The notes beneath the pieces are model-generated. The model was given only the letters and a program-made list of their open reading frames with translations. It did no database searches and was not told the origin of the DNA. Positions 7,966 to 17,764 of a DNA stretch of 64,000 nucleotides are shown piece by piece. The translations under genes and the position numbers were made by a program. Positions within the stretch are counted from its first letter, which is position 1. The number at the start of each line of letters is the position of its first letter. The DNA comes from Tichowtungia aerotolerans (GTDB lineage: Bacteria; Verrucomicrobiota; Kiritimatiellia; Kiritimatiellales; Tichowtungiaceae): the NCBI RefSeq assembly GCF_009905215.1, contig NZ_CP047593.1:1306900-1370899 (forward strand), written 5' to 3'.

Positions 7966-8352
7966 CAAGCACTCCTGTTCATCTGCAGGTTATTTTTATA
8001 AAGATATTGTGACAAGGCGATTATAAAGAAGAGAATCCCGTAGATTTAAATGTATGGGACCATGCTTCCCTTCGCATTGATCATGAATCAATAACACGGT
8101 ATGGAATCATTGAACTGCAGGGAAGAAGTACGCCGCAGACCGATGTGCTCTGAGAAAACCTTCTCCGGTTCCAATCGTTGAAAAATTAATATTCCCATTG
8201 GGTTCGCCCCGAAAGCTCTCTTTCTGGACAGCATGATCCTGTAAAATCTGTACGCATTTTTACTTAAAATTTCTGAACATTTTATGCCGGGTTACGAGAT
8301 ATTCGGAATATAATAAGGCGCTAGAGACAACAATTTTTGCACAGGTAACGGC
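7966..8352. other. Intergenic region of about 390 bp between divergent genes
   Basis: It holds the 24-bp palindrome-like repeat at 8036-8059 and a TATAAT at 8309-8314 that could be the -10 element of the DUF1549 operon; no convincing -35 accompanies it. No RNA gene or open frame was recognised. Confidence 0.5.
8036..8059. repeat. 24-bp palindrome-like repeat, imperfect copy
   Basis: It reads TCCCGTAG, ATTTAAAT, GTATGGGA. It matches the perfect palindrome at 54423-54446 at 22 of 24 positions, and the right 17 bases (8044-8060) are identical. Confidence 0.75.
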
Positions 8353-10092
8353 ATGAAAAAATCCATATGGTTTATTCTGGCGATCCTGATGGCAGTGCTC
8401 CCGGCCAATGCCATGGAAGAATCCACTGCTGTCTTCGAACGCGAGGGAGAATTACAGCCGGCCAACCAGATTGACCGGATTGTGTTCAAGAAGCTGGCAT
8501 CCCTGAATATTGAGCCCGTTCTCTGTTCTGACGCCGTCTTTCTGCGCCGGGCCTATCTGGACATTCTTGGAAAAATTCCCACGGCCGAAGAAGTACGCCG
8601 GTTTATCAACACGCCTTATTCTAAAAACAAACGAAGCGAGCTGATCGATGAATTGCTTGCCCGTCCGGAATTTGCGGATTACTGGTCGATGAGATGGGCC
8701 GATATCCTGCGGGTCAAAGCCGAATTTCCGATCAACCTGTGGCCGAACGCCGCTCAGGCCTATCACCACTGGGTTCACACCGCGATTGCTGAAGATATGC
8801 CGTACGATCAGATGGTTCGCGAAATGCTCACTGCCAGCGGCAGCAATTTCCGGGTGGGTCCGGTCAATTTCTACCGGGCCATACAAAACAAAACCCCGGA
8901 AGGCATTGCCACGGTCGTCGCACTGACCTTCATGGGAGCACGCGCCGAAGAGTGGCCGAAAGAACAACTGGCGAACCTATCGGCTTTTTTCTCGCAGATC
9001 GGCTATAAACCCACCAATGAGTGGAAAGAGGAATATGTGTTCTGGGATCCGCTGGGCACCACCAAAACCGAAGGCAACAGCGCTCCCGGCAGCGCAAAAA
9101 TCACGACCGTTGTCGTCGAAAAAAACACCAACCAGCCGCCACAGATCAACCGGGAGCCGCAGCCGGCATTTTTCCCGGACGGCACCGCCGTGGAACTGAC
9201 TCCGGACCGCGACCCGCGCGAAGTGTTTGCCGACTGGCTGATTACTCCGGAAAACCCGTGGTTCTGCCGCAGCCTGGTCAATCGCACATGGGCCTGGCTG
9301 CTTGGCCGCGGCATTATTCATGAGCCGGACGACATTCGCGAAGACAACCCGCCGTCCAACCCCGAACTGCTGGTCTGGCTGGAACAGGATTTCGCCGCAA
9401 ATAAATATGATATGAAAAGACTGATCCGGCAGATTCTGAACTCCAGAACCTACCAGCTTTCCTCGGTCTCCAATACGGAACAGCCGCAGACCTTTGAACA
9501 GTTTGGCGCATATCCGCTGCGCCGGCTGGAGGCGGAAGTACTGATCGATGCCGTCAACGCGATTACCGGATCTTCGGACCTCTACACCAGCGCCATCCCG
9601 GAACCGTTCACCTACATTCCGAAAGATCAGGCCGCGGTTGCCATCGCCGACGGCAGCATCACCAGCCCGTTCCTCGCCCTGTTCGGCCGCTCGGCACGGG
9701 CCACCGGCATGTGGAACGAACGCGACAACCAGACCTCCGCACCGCAGTGGCGCCATATGCTGAACTCAGGACATATCCAGGAAAAACTGGAAAAAGGCCC
9801 CAACCTGCGGGAGATGACACTGCGCAAATATAAACCGGAACAGATCGTTGAGAATCTCTATCTGTCAATTCTGTCCCGCCCCCCAACCCCGGCGGAAACC
9901 GAAACCATGCTGACCTACGGCAATACTGCCAATCCAAAACCGCCGCCGAAACGTCCCGGAGGGCATTTGACCCCGAAAGAAAAAAAAGCGTACTGGCAGC
10001 GCTACAAAGCTGCGGACGATGAACGCATGAAAGACTGGATCGATATTGCCTGGGCCCTGATCAACAGTCCGGAATTTTTATATCGTCACTAG
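8353..10092 (+). CDS. DUF1549/DUF1553 domain protein, exported
   Basis: 579 residues: signal peptide (1-20, ending PANA), a DUF1549 domain (about 38-225; FLRRAYLDILGKIPTAEE is its hallmark) and a DUF1553 domain (about 290-560; DPREVFADWLITPENPWFCR). In planctomycetes and verrucomicrobia these proteins usually carry an N-terminal cytochrome-c-like domain with CxxCH; none is present here and the protein is short for the family. It is followed by DUF1501 and PPC-domain genes with gaps of 13 and 0 bp, so the three form one operon. Function is unproven. Confidence 0.9.
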   Translation: MKKSIWFILAILMAVLPANAMEESTAVFEREGELQPANQIDRIVFKKLASLNIEPVLCSDAVFLRRAYLDILGKIPTAEEVRRFINTPYSKNKRSELIDELLARPEFADYWSMRWADILRVKAEFPINLWPNAAQAYHHWVHTAIAEDMPYDQMVREMLTASGSNFRVGPVNFYRAIQNKTPEGIATVVALTFMGARAEEWPKEQLANLSAFFSQIGYKPTNEWKEEYVFWDPLGTTKTEGNSAPGSAKITTVVVEKNTNQPPQINREPQPAFFPDGTAVELTPDRDPREVFADWLITPENPWFCRSLVNRTWAWLLGRGIIHEPDDIREDNPPSNPELLVWLEQDFAANKYDMKRLIRQILNSRTYQLSSVSNTEQPQTFEQFGAYPLRRLEAEVLIDAVNAITGSSDLYTSAIPEPFTYIPKDQAAVAIADGSITSPFLALFGRSARATGMWNERDNQTSAPQWRHMLNSGHIQEKLEKGPNLREMTLRKYKPEQIVENLYLSILSRPPTPAETETMLTYGNTANPKPPPKRPGGHLTPKEKKAYWQRYKAADDERMKDWIDIAWALINSPEFLYRH

Positions 10093-10105
10093 GGAGGAAC
10101 CCGCG

Positions 10106-11422
10106 ATGAAACCCATAACACGTCGAAATATGCTGGCGCAGGGACTCTGCGGAGCCGGCGGGCTCATGCTGAGCAACCGACTGCAGGCCGCCCCGGCGGC
10201 ACTGGCGATGACAGATCACGCAAAAGCCAAATCTGTAATTCAGGTTTTCCTGTGGGGCGGAATGTCCCACAACGACACGTGGGATCCGAAGCCAGGCACC
10301 GGCCGTGCCTACATGGGCGATTTCCCGGATGTCCTGAAAACCAATGTGGACGGCATTCAGATCGGGCAGCTTTTCCCGAAACTGGCAAAACAGGCCGATA
10401 AATATTCACTGATCCGCAGCATGACCCACGGCATCAACGGCCATGAAACCGCCGCCTATTACATGCAGACCGGCCACACCCGCGATGAACGACTGGCCTA
10501 CCCCAGCATCGGAGCCGTTTTCTCCCATTTCAAAGGACAGAACTATAACGGCCTCATCCCGCCATACGTCGTGCTGACCGAACCGCAGGGCCGCTTCTCT
10601 GAAGAAGGATTCATGGGGCCAAAATACAAACCGTTTGCCACCGGCGGCGATCCCAATGCCGCGCGATTCGAAGTGGAAGGCGTGGTCGCCAAAGGCATCA
10701 GCGACGAACGGCAGATCGCCCGGCGCGAACTGCTGGCCACGACGGATTCCCTGGGCCGGGCCCTGGTTTCACCGGTTCTGGATCATGCCTATTTCAGCAA
10801 GGAAAAGGCCTACGAACTGATTCTCGGGGCCGGCAAAAAGGTTTTTGATCTCTCCGAAGAAGACAAAAAACTGCGCGACAGCTACGGTCGTCATAAATTC
10901 GGACAGGAATGCCTGGTCGCCCGTCGCCTTGTGGAAGCCGGGGTTCCCTATATTGTCATCAACTACCCCGGCGGATGGGATACCCACAAAGGGCACTTTG
11001 CCCGTATGCGCCAGCAATGCCCGCAACTCGATCAGGGGCTGGCGGCTCTGCTGGAGGATCTTTCCCAGCGCGGCCTGCTCGACAGCACTCTGGTCTGGTG
11101 CTGCGGAGAATTCGGCCGCGGCCCGAAAATCGACTGGCAGCCCCCGTGGAACGGTGGACGAAACCACTATGGCGCGGTCTTCAGTGCACTCGTGGCCGGC
11201 GGCGGATTCCGCGGCGGTCAGGTGGTCGGCTCTTCCACCGAAAAGGCGGAGGAAGTCAATGAACGCCCGGTTTACCCCGTGGATCTGCTCGGAAGCATTT
11301 ATCATCTGGCAGGCATCGACCCTGCGGGACAGCTGCCGCATCCGCTGGGGCTCGAAGCCCGGGTCCTGCCGGAAGTATCCGGAACGGTAAAGTCCGGAGG
11401 ACTGTTAACGGAGATTATGTAA
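10106..11422 (+). CDS. DUF1501 domain protein with Tat-type leader
   Basis: 438 residues. The N-terminus MKPITRRNMLAQGLCGAGG has a twin-arginine motif followed by a hydrophobic segment and an Ala-rich cleavage region. The body matches DUF1501 (alkaline-phosphatase/sulfatase-like fold): QVFLWGGMSHNDTWDPKPG near the start, GGWDTHKGHF mid-protein and WCCGEFGRGPKI late, where conserved His/Asp residues could bind metal. Good ribosome-binding site GGGAGG. DUF1501 and DUF1549/1553 proteins are nearly always neighbours in PVC genomes. Exported, function unknown. Confidence 0.92.
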   Translation: MKPITRRNMLAQGLCGAGGLMLSNRLQAAPAALAMTDHAKAKSVIQVFLWGGMSHNDTWDPKPGTGRAYMGDFPDVLKTNVDGIQIGQLFPKLAKQADKYSLIRSMTHGINGHETAAYYMQTGHTRDERLAYPSIGAVFSHFKGQNYNGLIPPYVVLTEPQGRFSEEGFMGPKYKPFATGGDPNAARFEVEGVVAKGISDERQIARRELLATTDSLGRALVSPVLDHAYFSKEKAYELILGAGKKVFDLSEEDKKLRDSYGRHKFGQECLVARRLVEAGVPYIVINYPGGWDTHKGHFARMRQQCPQLDQGLAALLEDLSQRGLLDSTLVWCCGEFGRGPKIDWQPPWNGGRNHYGAVFSALVAGGGFRGGQVVGSSTEKAEEVNERPVYPVDLLGSIYHLAGIDPAGQLPHPLGLEARVLPEVSGTVKSGGLLTEIM

Positions 11423-13507
11423 ATGGCGAAACGGTTTCTTTCTCTGGTTGCGGGGCTTTGCATACTGCTGGCAGCAGATGCCGGCGCACAGGCCTCGCGG
11501 GACGCATATATCGGCTATGTCTATCCGGCCGGCGGACAGCAGGGAACCATGGTTCCCGTCCGAATCGGCGGGCAGCGCATTGAAAGCGTCTGCGGAGCCC
11601 TTGTTTCCGGCGAAGGCGTGACCGTCAAAGTGATCGATTGCCTGCGCCGGATGAATAACAACGATATGCGGCTGATGAAAGAACAGCTGCAACTCATCAG
11701 AGAAGAGGAAAGCGCTGCAGACGAAGAGGTCCGGGAAATTGCCGATCGCATCCAGCAGCGGATCGACGAAGACCAGCGCCAGCCAGCCAGCCAATCGCTG
11801 GCCACCGTGGTTCTGCTCGAAGTAACCATCGACAAGAACGCGCTTCCCGGCCGGCGCGAAATCCGTCTGCTCACATCCCGCGGAGCGTCCAACCCGCTCT
11901 CGTTTTACGTGGGACGGCTGCCGGAAACCTCCCGCAGGGCCATGAAGATCTCCAAGTTCCAAACACTGGGCAAAGAACATCTTGCCCAGCGTAACCGCCC
12001 CCCGGAAGAGGAAGAAAAAACCATTTCCCTGCCCTGCACCGTCAACGGACAGATCGCCTCCGGCGAAATCAACCGCTACCGGTTCCAGGCGCATAAAGGC
12101 GACCGGCTGGTCATCACAACGCTGGCCCGGCAGCTGGTTCCATATATCGCCGACGCAGTCCCCGGCTGGTTCCAGCCGGTGATGACGCTGCGGAATGCCG
12201 CCGGCAAGGAAATGGCGTTCAACGACGATTTCCGTTTCAAGCCGGACCCCACCCTGCTCTACGAAGTCCTTGAAACTGACGAATACATTCTTTCCATTCA
12301 CGATTCCATCTACCGCGGCCGCGAAGATTTCGTGTATCGTATCACGATCGGGCAGCTGCCGTTCATCACCAGCGTCTTCCCGCCCGGCGGAACCGCCGGC
12401 AGTGAGTTCCGCCCGACGCTCACCGGATGGAATCTCGGCCTGGCCAAACTTCGGAGTCCCGGCACCGAGGCCGGACCGGGCATTCACTATGTCGCCGCCG
12501 ACCGCGGAGACGCCCTGTCCAACTATATCCCGTTTGCCCTCGACACACTGCCTGAATGCGAAGAACAGAAAAATCCGATTGCCGGAGCACAAAAAGTGGA
12601 CCTGCCCATCATCATCAACGGTCGGATTGAAAAACCCGGCGATAAAGATGTCTACCGCTTCAGTGTCGACAAAAGCTGCATGGTTGTCGCTGAAGTCAAC
12701 GCACGCCGTCTCGACTCACCGCTCGATTCCATCATCTACCTGACCGATGATAACGATCAGATCATCGCATTCAACGACGACCACTCCGACCCCGGCTCCG
12801 GTCTGAATACCCACCACGCCGACTCTTATCTGCGCATCAAACTTCCCGCGGCCGGAACCTATCGTTTGCACCTGACCGACACCGCCCGACAGGGAGGCGA
12901 TGCTTATACCTACCGCCTGCGGCTCAGCCCGCCGCAGCCCGACTTCGCACTGCGCACGGTGCCTTCAAAAATTACCGTTCAGAAAAACGCCGGCAGTCTG
13001 GAGGTGTTCATTATCCGCAAAGACGGCTTTGACGGATCGGTGATGCTGGACCTCGATTCGGCAGATAAAGAAATTCTCGGCATGCCTGTTCTGATCGCCC
13101 CAGAGGACGAAAAAGTGCGCTTCTCCATAAAGACGACGAAAAAGAATTGGGACGGACCGGTTGCCGTCAACATTATCGGCACAGCAACGATTAACGGCGA
13201 TAAACGGGTCCGCCGCGCGGTTCCCGCTGAAGACTGGATGCAGGCGTTTCTATGGCGTCATCTGGTTCCCGCACAGGAACTGCTGGCCTACCATTATGCG
13301 CCGTCGACTGAGGATGAAATTCCGTTGCCGGACAAACCGGACCTGACCGACCTGGAAAAGGGCTTCAACAAAAAGTCCCGGCAGGAAAAACAGGTAGTCA
13401 GCCGCATCAAACAGATTGGACGGCTCTATCAGGAACGGCTCCTCACAGAAGATCTCTACTCTAAAACAGTCGAAGGCCTGCTCGACTACGAAGAGGAAAA
13501 GGAATAG
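11423..13507 (+). CDS. Exported protein with bacterial pre-peptidase C-terminal (PPC) domains
   Basis: 694 residues, with the ATG immediately after the DUF1501 stop. Signal peptide (1-23), an N-terminal beta domain interrupted by a charged helical stretch (about 85-115), then two PPC-like beta-sandwich domains (about 205-310 and 390-500), each with the INxYRFQAHKGDRL or DVYRFSVDK pattern and an FNDD turn. PPC domains often bind calcium or carbohydrate. As the last gene of the operon it probably works with the two upstream exported proteins. Confidence 0.82.
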   Translation: MAKRFLSLVAGLCILLAADAGAQASRDAYIGYVYPAGGQQGTMVPVRIGGQRIESVCGALVSGEGVTVKVIDCLRRMNNNDMRLMKEQLQLIREEESAADEEVREIADRIQQRIDEDQRQPASQSLATVVLLEVTIDKNALPGRREIRLLTSRGASNPLSFYVGRLPETSRRAMKISKFQTLGKEHLAQRNRPPEEEEKTISLPCTVNGQIASGEINRYRFQAHKGDRLVITTLARQLVPYIADAVPGWFQPVMTLRNAAGKEMAFNDDFRFKPDPTLLYEVLETDEYILSIHDSIYRGREDFVYRITIGQLPFITSVFPPGGTAGSEFRPTLTGWNLGLAKLRSPGTEAGPGIHYVAADRGDALSNYIPFALDTLPECEEQKNPIAGAQKVDLPIIINGRIEKPGDKDVYRFSVDKSCMVVAEVNARRLDSPLDSIIYLTDDNDQIIAFNDDHSDPGSGLNTHHADSYLRIKLPAAGTYRLHLTDTARQGGDAYTYRLRLSPPQPDFALRTVPSKITVQKNAGSLEVFIIRKDGFDGSVMLDLDSADKEILGMPVLIAPEDEKVRFSIKTTKKNWDGPVAVNIIGTATINGDKRVRRAVPAEDWMQAFLWRHLVPAQELLAYHYAPSTEDEIPLPDKPDLTDLEKGFNKKSRQEKQVVSRIKQIGRLYQERLLTEDLYSKTVEGLLDYEEEKE

Positions 13508-13514
13508 ATCCAAA

Positions 13515-13537
13515 CCCTGGAACATTTTCTTCCAGGG
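13515..13537. terminator. Hairpin between convergent genes, interspersed-palindrome variant
   Basis: CCCTGGAA, 7-base loop, TTCCAGGG. It separates the PPC-domain gene from the convergent DUF6485 gene. There is no T-run on either side, so a terminator role is only possible; it may instead be a member of the TTCCA/TGGAA palindrome class. Confidence 0.4.
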
Positions 13538-13558
13538 ATTGGAACGGCCGGCTCCCCA

Positions 13559-13759
13559 CTAACAAATGCCGTGGTCGCGAGCCAGCGCGGCAATGGAGCG
13601 GTCGTAGGTCGCTTCGCCGTTTTTGGTGAAGAAACACCCGGGGATCTGGCCGGAGGCGCGGTGGTGGGCAACGCATTCACAGCAGAGACCGCGCTTGCCG
13701 CAGGAATAGGTGCAGGTGCAGTCTTTCAGGTTTTTCTCTTTGTTCGGACAATCAGCCAT
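13559..13759 (-). CDS. DUF6485-like small cysteine-rich protein
   Basis: 66 residues beginning MADCPNKEKNLKDCTCTYSC and holding eight cysteines, which suggests one or two zinc or Fe-S sites. The pattern resembles the small DUF6485 proteins of anaerobes. The frame is open upstream, but the start chosen overlaps the hisC stop by 8 bp, which fits translational coupling, and the family begins at this methionine. Function unknown. Confidence 0.8.
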   Translation of the reverse strand: MADCPNKEKNLKDCTCTYSCGKRGLCCECVAHHRASGQIPGCFFTKNGEATYDRSIAALARDHGIC

Positions 13760-14816
13760 CGCTCTTTCCTTTTCCAAGAATGTCTTCCAGAGCCTCAACG
13801 AGCAGCATGGTCTGTGCATCGGAACCAACCGTGATGCGCAAATAATCGCCCGTGCGATCCCCTTCGAACCACCGAATATAGACATTGCGCTTTTTGAGCT
13901 CTTCAAAGATTTTTTTTGCGCCGGGTTTCGGCGGCTTTACCCAGAGGAAGTTGGTTTCGGACGGAAGCACATCGAAACCTAGTGCCTGAAGTTCTTCAGT
14001 CATCAGTTTACGCGAATTTTTAACGGCAGTGGTAATGGCCTCCATGGTGCCATGGTCGAGCAGAGCCACCCGCGCAACTTCCTGCGTGAGCGTATTCACG
14101 TTGTAGGAATCCTTGATTTTATAGAGTGCATCAATGAGTTCCTTATCGCCAACGCAGTACCCGAAACGAATGCCTGCCAGCGCATAGGATTTGGAAAGCG
14201 TGCGGCAAACCAGCACGTTTTTATATTGGGTCGCCAGATCCATGCAGGTTTCAGACGCGAAGTCGACATAGGCCTCGTCAATCACCACAACACCGGGAAA
14301 AGAACACACAAACTCCTCAACTTTTTCTTTCGGGAACAGCAGGCTCGTCGGGGCATTGGGGTTGGTGAGAAAGAAAACGGAGGATTCGTATCCGTCCGGC
14401 ATCTGCCACCCGAAATTTTCGTCGAGCGCCACCGGGCGGGTTTCGACATCTTCGATATTCGCCAGTACCGGATAGAGCGAATAGGACGGATCGAAAAAAC
14501 CGACCGATCCGCCATCGCGCTCTACAAATGCGCGAATGCAGAGAGCAAGCACCTCGTCCGAGCCGTTCCCCGCAAAAATGTTGCCGATGCCAACGCTGAG
14601 GTTTTCAGCAATCACCTTACGCACTTCGGTACAAACAGGGTCGGGATATTTAGCCAAAGCGGCCATATCAATTTCCCGCAGGATGTCGTGCACTTCCACG
14701 GAGCAGAGCCACGGGTTCTCGTTGGTGTTGAGTTTAACCACATCGCTGCCTTGCGGCTGCTCTCCGGGCACATAGCCATCCAGAGCCTGAACAGATTTTC
14801 GAATCAGATTTTTCAT
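13752..14816 (-). CDS. hisC: Histidinol-phosphate aminotransferase
   Basis: 354 residues, a fold-type I PLP enzyme. NTNENPW near residue 31, GNGSDEVL (84-90), FFDPSYSLYP and the PLP-lysine region RTLSKSYALAGIRFGY (Lys209) match HisC. It converts imidazole-acetol phosphate to histidinol phosphate in histidine synthesis; paralogues can act on aromatic amino acids. The other his genes of this window (hisA, hisH) are 35 kb away, so the pathway is dispersed. The downstream DUF6485 gene overlaps its end. Confidence 0.92.
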   Translation of the reverse strand: MKNLIRKSVQALDGYVPGEQPQGSDVVKLNTNENPWLCSVEVHDILREIDMAALAKYPDPVCTEVRKVIAENLSVGIGNIFAGNGSDEVLALCIRAFVERDGGSVGFFDPSYSLYPVLANIEDVETRPVALDENFGWQMPDGYESSVFFLTNPNAPTSLLFPKEKVEEFVCSFPGVVVIDEAYVDFASETCMDLATQYKNVLVCRTLSKSYALAGIRFGYCVGDKELIDALYKIKDSYNVNTLTQEVARVALLDHGTMEAITTAVKNSRKLMTEELQALGFDVLPSETNFLWVKPPKPGAKKIFEELKKRNVYIRWFEGDRTGDYLRITVGSDAQTMLLVEALEDILGKGKSDG

Positions 14817-14884
14817 AAGCCGCCTGTTTTACCACGAAGGCAGGAAACGGCAAGAGTCCAATCTGCTTTTCGAGGCGCAGTATC

Positions 14885-15520
14885 TTATTGAGGACTCCAC
14901 ATCCCCAACTCAATTGCGTACTTGCGCAGAGCGGATGTATCGCTCAGGCCCAGCTTCTTGGTGATATTGTAGCGATGCGTTTCCGCCGTACGGCGACTGA
15001 TATTCAGATGCCTTGCAATCTCGTCGTCATTATCCCCGCGGGCAACTTTCAGCAGCACCTCCTGCTCGCGTGCACTCAGGATTTTAAAGAATGCATTGGG
15101 GTTTTTTCCGAATGAGCGGCGGGTTTTCTCATACGATGCCGAAAACCAGGAACCTCCAGCCATCACCTGTTCAATCGCTTCGTTCAACTCGCTCAGCGGC
15201 TGCATCTTATCAACAAACCCCCGAATACCGCTTTCGGAGATGCGATAGCAGTTATAAGGAGAACAGTCTCCGGAAATTAAGATAACATGTGTTTCGGGCA
15301 GTTCATTGACAATTGCCTGACCGGTTTCAATTCCATCGGCGCCCTGAATATGAATATCGAGCAGCACCAGCTGCGGCCGAACCCGACGGCACAGCGCCAA
15401 ACCTCCTTTGGAATCAAGAGCACACCCGGACAGTTGAAATCCGGGCATGGTTTTGCCGATGAACTCTGCGAGCATCTCACAGACCATCTGCTGATCTTCA
15501 ATAATAACAAAGCCGGTCAT
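14885..15520 (-). CDS. Response regulator, NarL/LuxR type
   Basis: 211 residues: a receiver domain (1-120) with the acidic pair near residues 8-9, phospho-acceptor Asp55 in LLDIHIQ and Lys near residue 105, then a LuxR-type helix-turn-helix (about 143-205; LSAREQEVLLKVARGDNDDEIARHL split over two helices). It should activate transcription on phosphorylation. No histidine kinase is adjacent, so it is an orphan here. Confidence 0.93.
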   Translation of the reverse strand: MTGFVIIEDQQMVCEMLAEFIGKTMPGFQLSGCALDSKGGLALCRRVRPQLVLLDIHIQGADGIETGQAIVNELPETHVILISGDCSPYNCYRISESGIRGFVDKMQPLSELNEAIEQVMAGGSWFSASYEKTRRSFGKNPNAFFKILSAREQEVLLKVARGDNDDEIARHLNISRRTAETHRYNITKKLGLSDTSALRKYAIELGMWSPQ

Positions 15521-15856
15521 AGCCGGTTAAAGTACCGCTGATCCTCACCCGAAGAAATGAAAACTGGACCTCAAATATACGTGATTTTCCGTATTTTAAA
15601 CAGTTTAAGTCTTCTCTGGGATGTTTCAGGCTCTTTGGGATGCAATTAGATCCCCATGTGTGTTTGACTGGAATATTAACAGCGTGTCCGTTCGGAACTC
15701 CACAGGAAACATGTGTTTTCTCTGTAATCCGTCAAAAGCCGCTCCCCGATCGAATGCGCTGGCTGCACGATCTTTCCGAAAGCGACCAGCTCTGGTTTGC
15801 AGAAGCTCACAGACGATGCGTAATCCGCCGCGAAACGTCTATGCGCAACTGAACAA
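15521..15856. other. Region of about 335 bp with at most a small uncertain ORF
   Basis: The only candidate is a 70-codon plus-strand frame at 15640-15852 that ends with RMRWLHDLSESDQLWFAEAH and RRC. That stretch looks protein-like, but there is no clear ribosome-binding site and no family was recognised. No RNA gene or terminator was found. Confidence 0.35.
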
Positions 15857-16285
15857 CTATACGGGCGTCACCCCTTTTTTCAGAATAATGTTTCCGTATT
15901 TCGCAAGCTCCCCGGTCATCACACAGGCATACGACCTTTTAGCGCGCTCATAAAACGCAAAGCGTTCCATCCGCTTGACTGCCGGCGCATTGGGCACATT
16001 TTTTCGGACAGCTGCCATATAGCTCTCTTCCACTGCCGGATCAAGAGCGTCCCCCTCTGTCGCCGCCATCATGATGAGCGGATCGTCATAGCTGTCGAGC
16101 TCGAACAGCGGAATGATCCCTTCGAGCAGCTCAGGAATCCGAATTCCATCCGCCCGCACAACCGTTTCGCAGAATGTGTGCCCCGGGAAATGGGCATCGG
16201 CCAGCACCAGCTCATCGCCATGCCCCATCTCCATCATAATTTTCAGCAATTCCGGACTCAGTACCGGCGAAATTCCTTTCAGCAT
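15857..16285 (-). CDS. RbsD/FucU-family sugar mutarotase
   Basis: 142 residues with the RbsD/FucU fold. The catalytic His22 lies in [16 protein letters not shown], and [20 protein letters not shown] near the C-terminus is typical of FucU (L-fucose mutarotase) rather than RbsD. It would interconvert the anomers of a sugar. The ATG at 16285 has AGGAGGG upstream; a longer frame to 16330 lacks this. No fucose catabolic genes are adjacent. Confidence 0.88.
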   Translation of the reverse strand: MLKGISPVLSPELLKIMMEMGHGDELVLADAHFPGHTFCETVVRADGIRIPELLEGIIPLFELDSYDDPLIMMAATEGDALDPAVEESYMAAVRKNVPNAPAVKRMERFAFYERAKRSYACVMTGELAKYGNIILKKGVTPV

Positions 16286-16357
16286 CTTCAACCCTCCTGT
16301 TGATCCGTTCAAACTATCGCACCGAACCATCCATGACGTTCAGAATGTACCGCCATT

Positions 16358-16416
16358 TTTCCAAACATTGGAAGCAGGTTGATCCTGCACCCCATTCATT
16401 GTCCAAGGTTTGGAAA
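16358..16416. repeat. Composite element: two interspersed palindromes flanking CAGG..CCTGCACCCCA
   Basis: TTTCCAAACATTGGAA (16358-16373), then GCAGGTTGATCCTGCACCCC, then TCCAAGGTTTGGAAA (16402-16416). It shares its middle module with the element inside TPR1 at 3886. It lies between the FucU start and the stop of the MFS gene. Confidence 0.7.
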
Positions 16417-16417
16417 C

Positions 16418-17698
16418 TCACCGCCGCGGATTCGGAAGGCTCTGGCTGCGAACATTGAGAACCGACGGAACCAGCCCCAGCGTCACACTCGAAAGCCCCA
16501 TCAGAATGGCGCTTCCGAGGAGAATGGTGTCGTAGGCACTCAAGGTCAATGTTCCCAGCTGCCACTCCGGGCTCAGTACTCCCAGCCTCAGCGTCTGGCC
16601 GACCAGCAGGTTGGAGGCCGCCACCCCGGCCCAGGTCAGCGTGGTGTAAACGCCGGTCGAAAGCGACTTATCCTCGGGCGGAATCAGCGCCAGCATTTCC
16701 GACGAAGCAGCGATCCCAAAGGCGGCATTCACCATGCCGAACGTAATCGTCATGAGGCCGGCCAACCATACCGGATCCAGCGGAAGCAGTCCACGAATGC
16801 AGAAGCCCGTCAGAGCCACGGCAAACAGACCATGCGTCACAAGGAAAACCCGGTGTGTACCGAATCGGTCCACCATTTTTCCGCCGACAAAAAATCCGGC
16901 GATCGACCCAATCGCCAGCAGGTTTCCCATCACAACAATCCGGCTGTCGCTGAAGCCCAGCTCCTGCTTTTCAAGCAACCCAAACAGTGTGACCGATGCG
17001 CCGGTAAAAAGCCCCAGCAGGAACAGATAGCAGCAGAAAGACATGTAACCCGGGATTTTAATGACGCGGCCCAGCGACCGGAAGAACCCGTCTCCTTTTG
17101 CGCGCTGCGGCTCAAGTTCCGGAATTTTCGTATACAGGCATCGCCGCACAACCAGCAGAAGACCGGCAATCACTAAAACCAACTGATAAAGCGATATCGA
17201 TTCGCGCCATTTCAACAGACCGGCCACCACCAGTGAAAAAATCAGACCGACAGTCTGCCACGACACCCGCAGTTTCCCAAAAAACCGACCCCGGACTTCT
17301 GCCGGAATAATCGGGCTCAACAACGCAAACCAACTGGCAGTATTCGCGGCAATCCCGACAGAAAACACCAGAATTCCCAGCCAAAGAGCTCCCGAAGACC
17401 ACGGCAGCGAACCGGCAGCAGGCAGCAGCAGAAACCCGATCGCCGACAGTGTGGCACCAAAAGCTCCAATCCGCTTTTTACCAAAACAGTCAGCGGCATA
17501 AGCCAGCGGCAGTGTCAGCAGCATGCCGATCAACGGCTGCATGGAAAACAGCAGAAGAATCCCGTGCGGCGGAATTCCCAGCTTCAGGGCATAGGTCAGC
17601 ACAAACCCGTTCTGCAGCAGCACCATACTCACTGTGCCGACACATTGCGTGTAAATAATCAGCCGGAGCCGTTTCTGGATTTTCGGGTCGAGATTCAT
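16418..17698 (-). CDS. Major facilitator superfamily transporter
   Basis: 426 residues with about 12 hydrophobic segments. The loop between helices 2 and 3 has AYAADCFGKKRIGAFGA, a form of the MFS G-x-x-x-D-(R/K)-x-G-(R/K)-(R/K) motif; a second such loop is GKMVDRFGTHRVFLVTHG. The substrate cannot be told from sequence. It lies upstream of the FucU gene on the same strand, so sugar uptake is one possibility, but the composite repeat separates them. Confidence 0.85.
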   Translation of the reverse strand: MNLDPKIQKRLRLIIYTQCVGTVSMVLLQNGFVLTYALKLGIPPHGILLLFSMQPLIGMLLTLPLAYAADCFGKKRIGAFGATLSAIGFLLLPAAGSLPWSSGALWLGILVFSVGIAANTASWFALLSPIIPAEVRGRFFGKLRVSWQTVGLIFSLVVAGLLKWRESISLYQLVLVIAGLLLVVRRCLYTKIPELEPQRAKGDGFFRSLGRVIKIPGYMSFCCYLFLLGLFTGASVTLFGLLEKQELGFSDSRIVVMGNLLAIGSIAGFFVGGKMVDRFGTHRVFLVTHGLFAVALTGFCIRGLLPLDPVWLAGLMTITFGMVNAAFGIAASSEMLALIPPEDKSLSTGVYTTLTWAGVAASNLLVGQTLRLGVLSPEWQLGTLTLSAYDTILLGSAILMGLSSVTLGLVPSVLNVRSQSLPNPRR

Positions 17699-17764
17699 AA
17701 CAGCCCTTGACCATACCCGCTTTCAGACCCCTGAAAAGCCCAAAGCCATCCGGTCCGCTCCAAG

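Noticed and set aside
15640-15852. 70-codon open frame as a gene
   Set aside because: No ribosome-binding site or recognised family; left as a possibility in the region note only.
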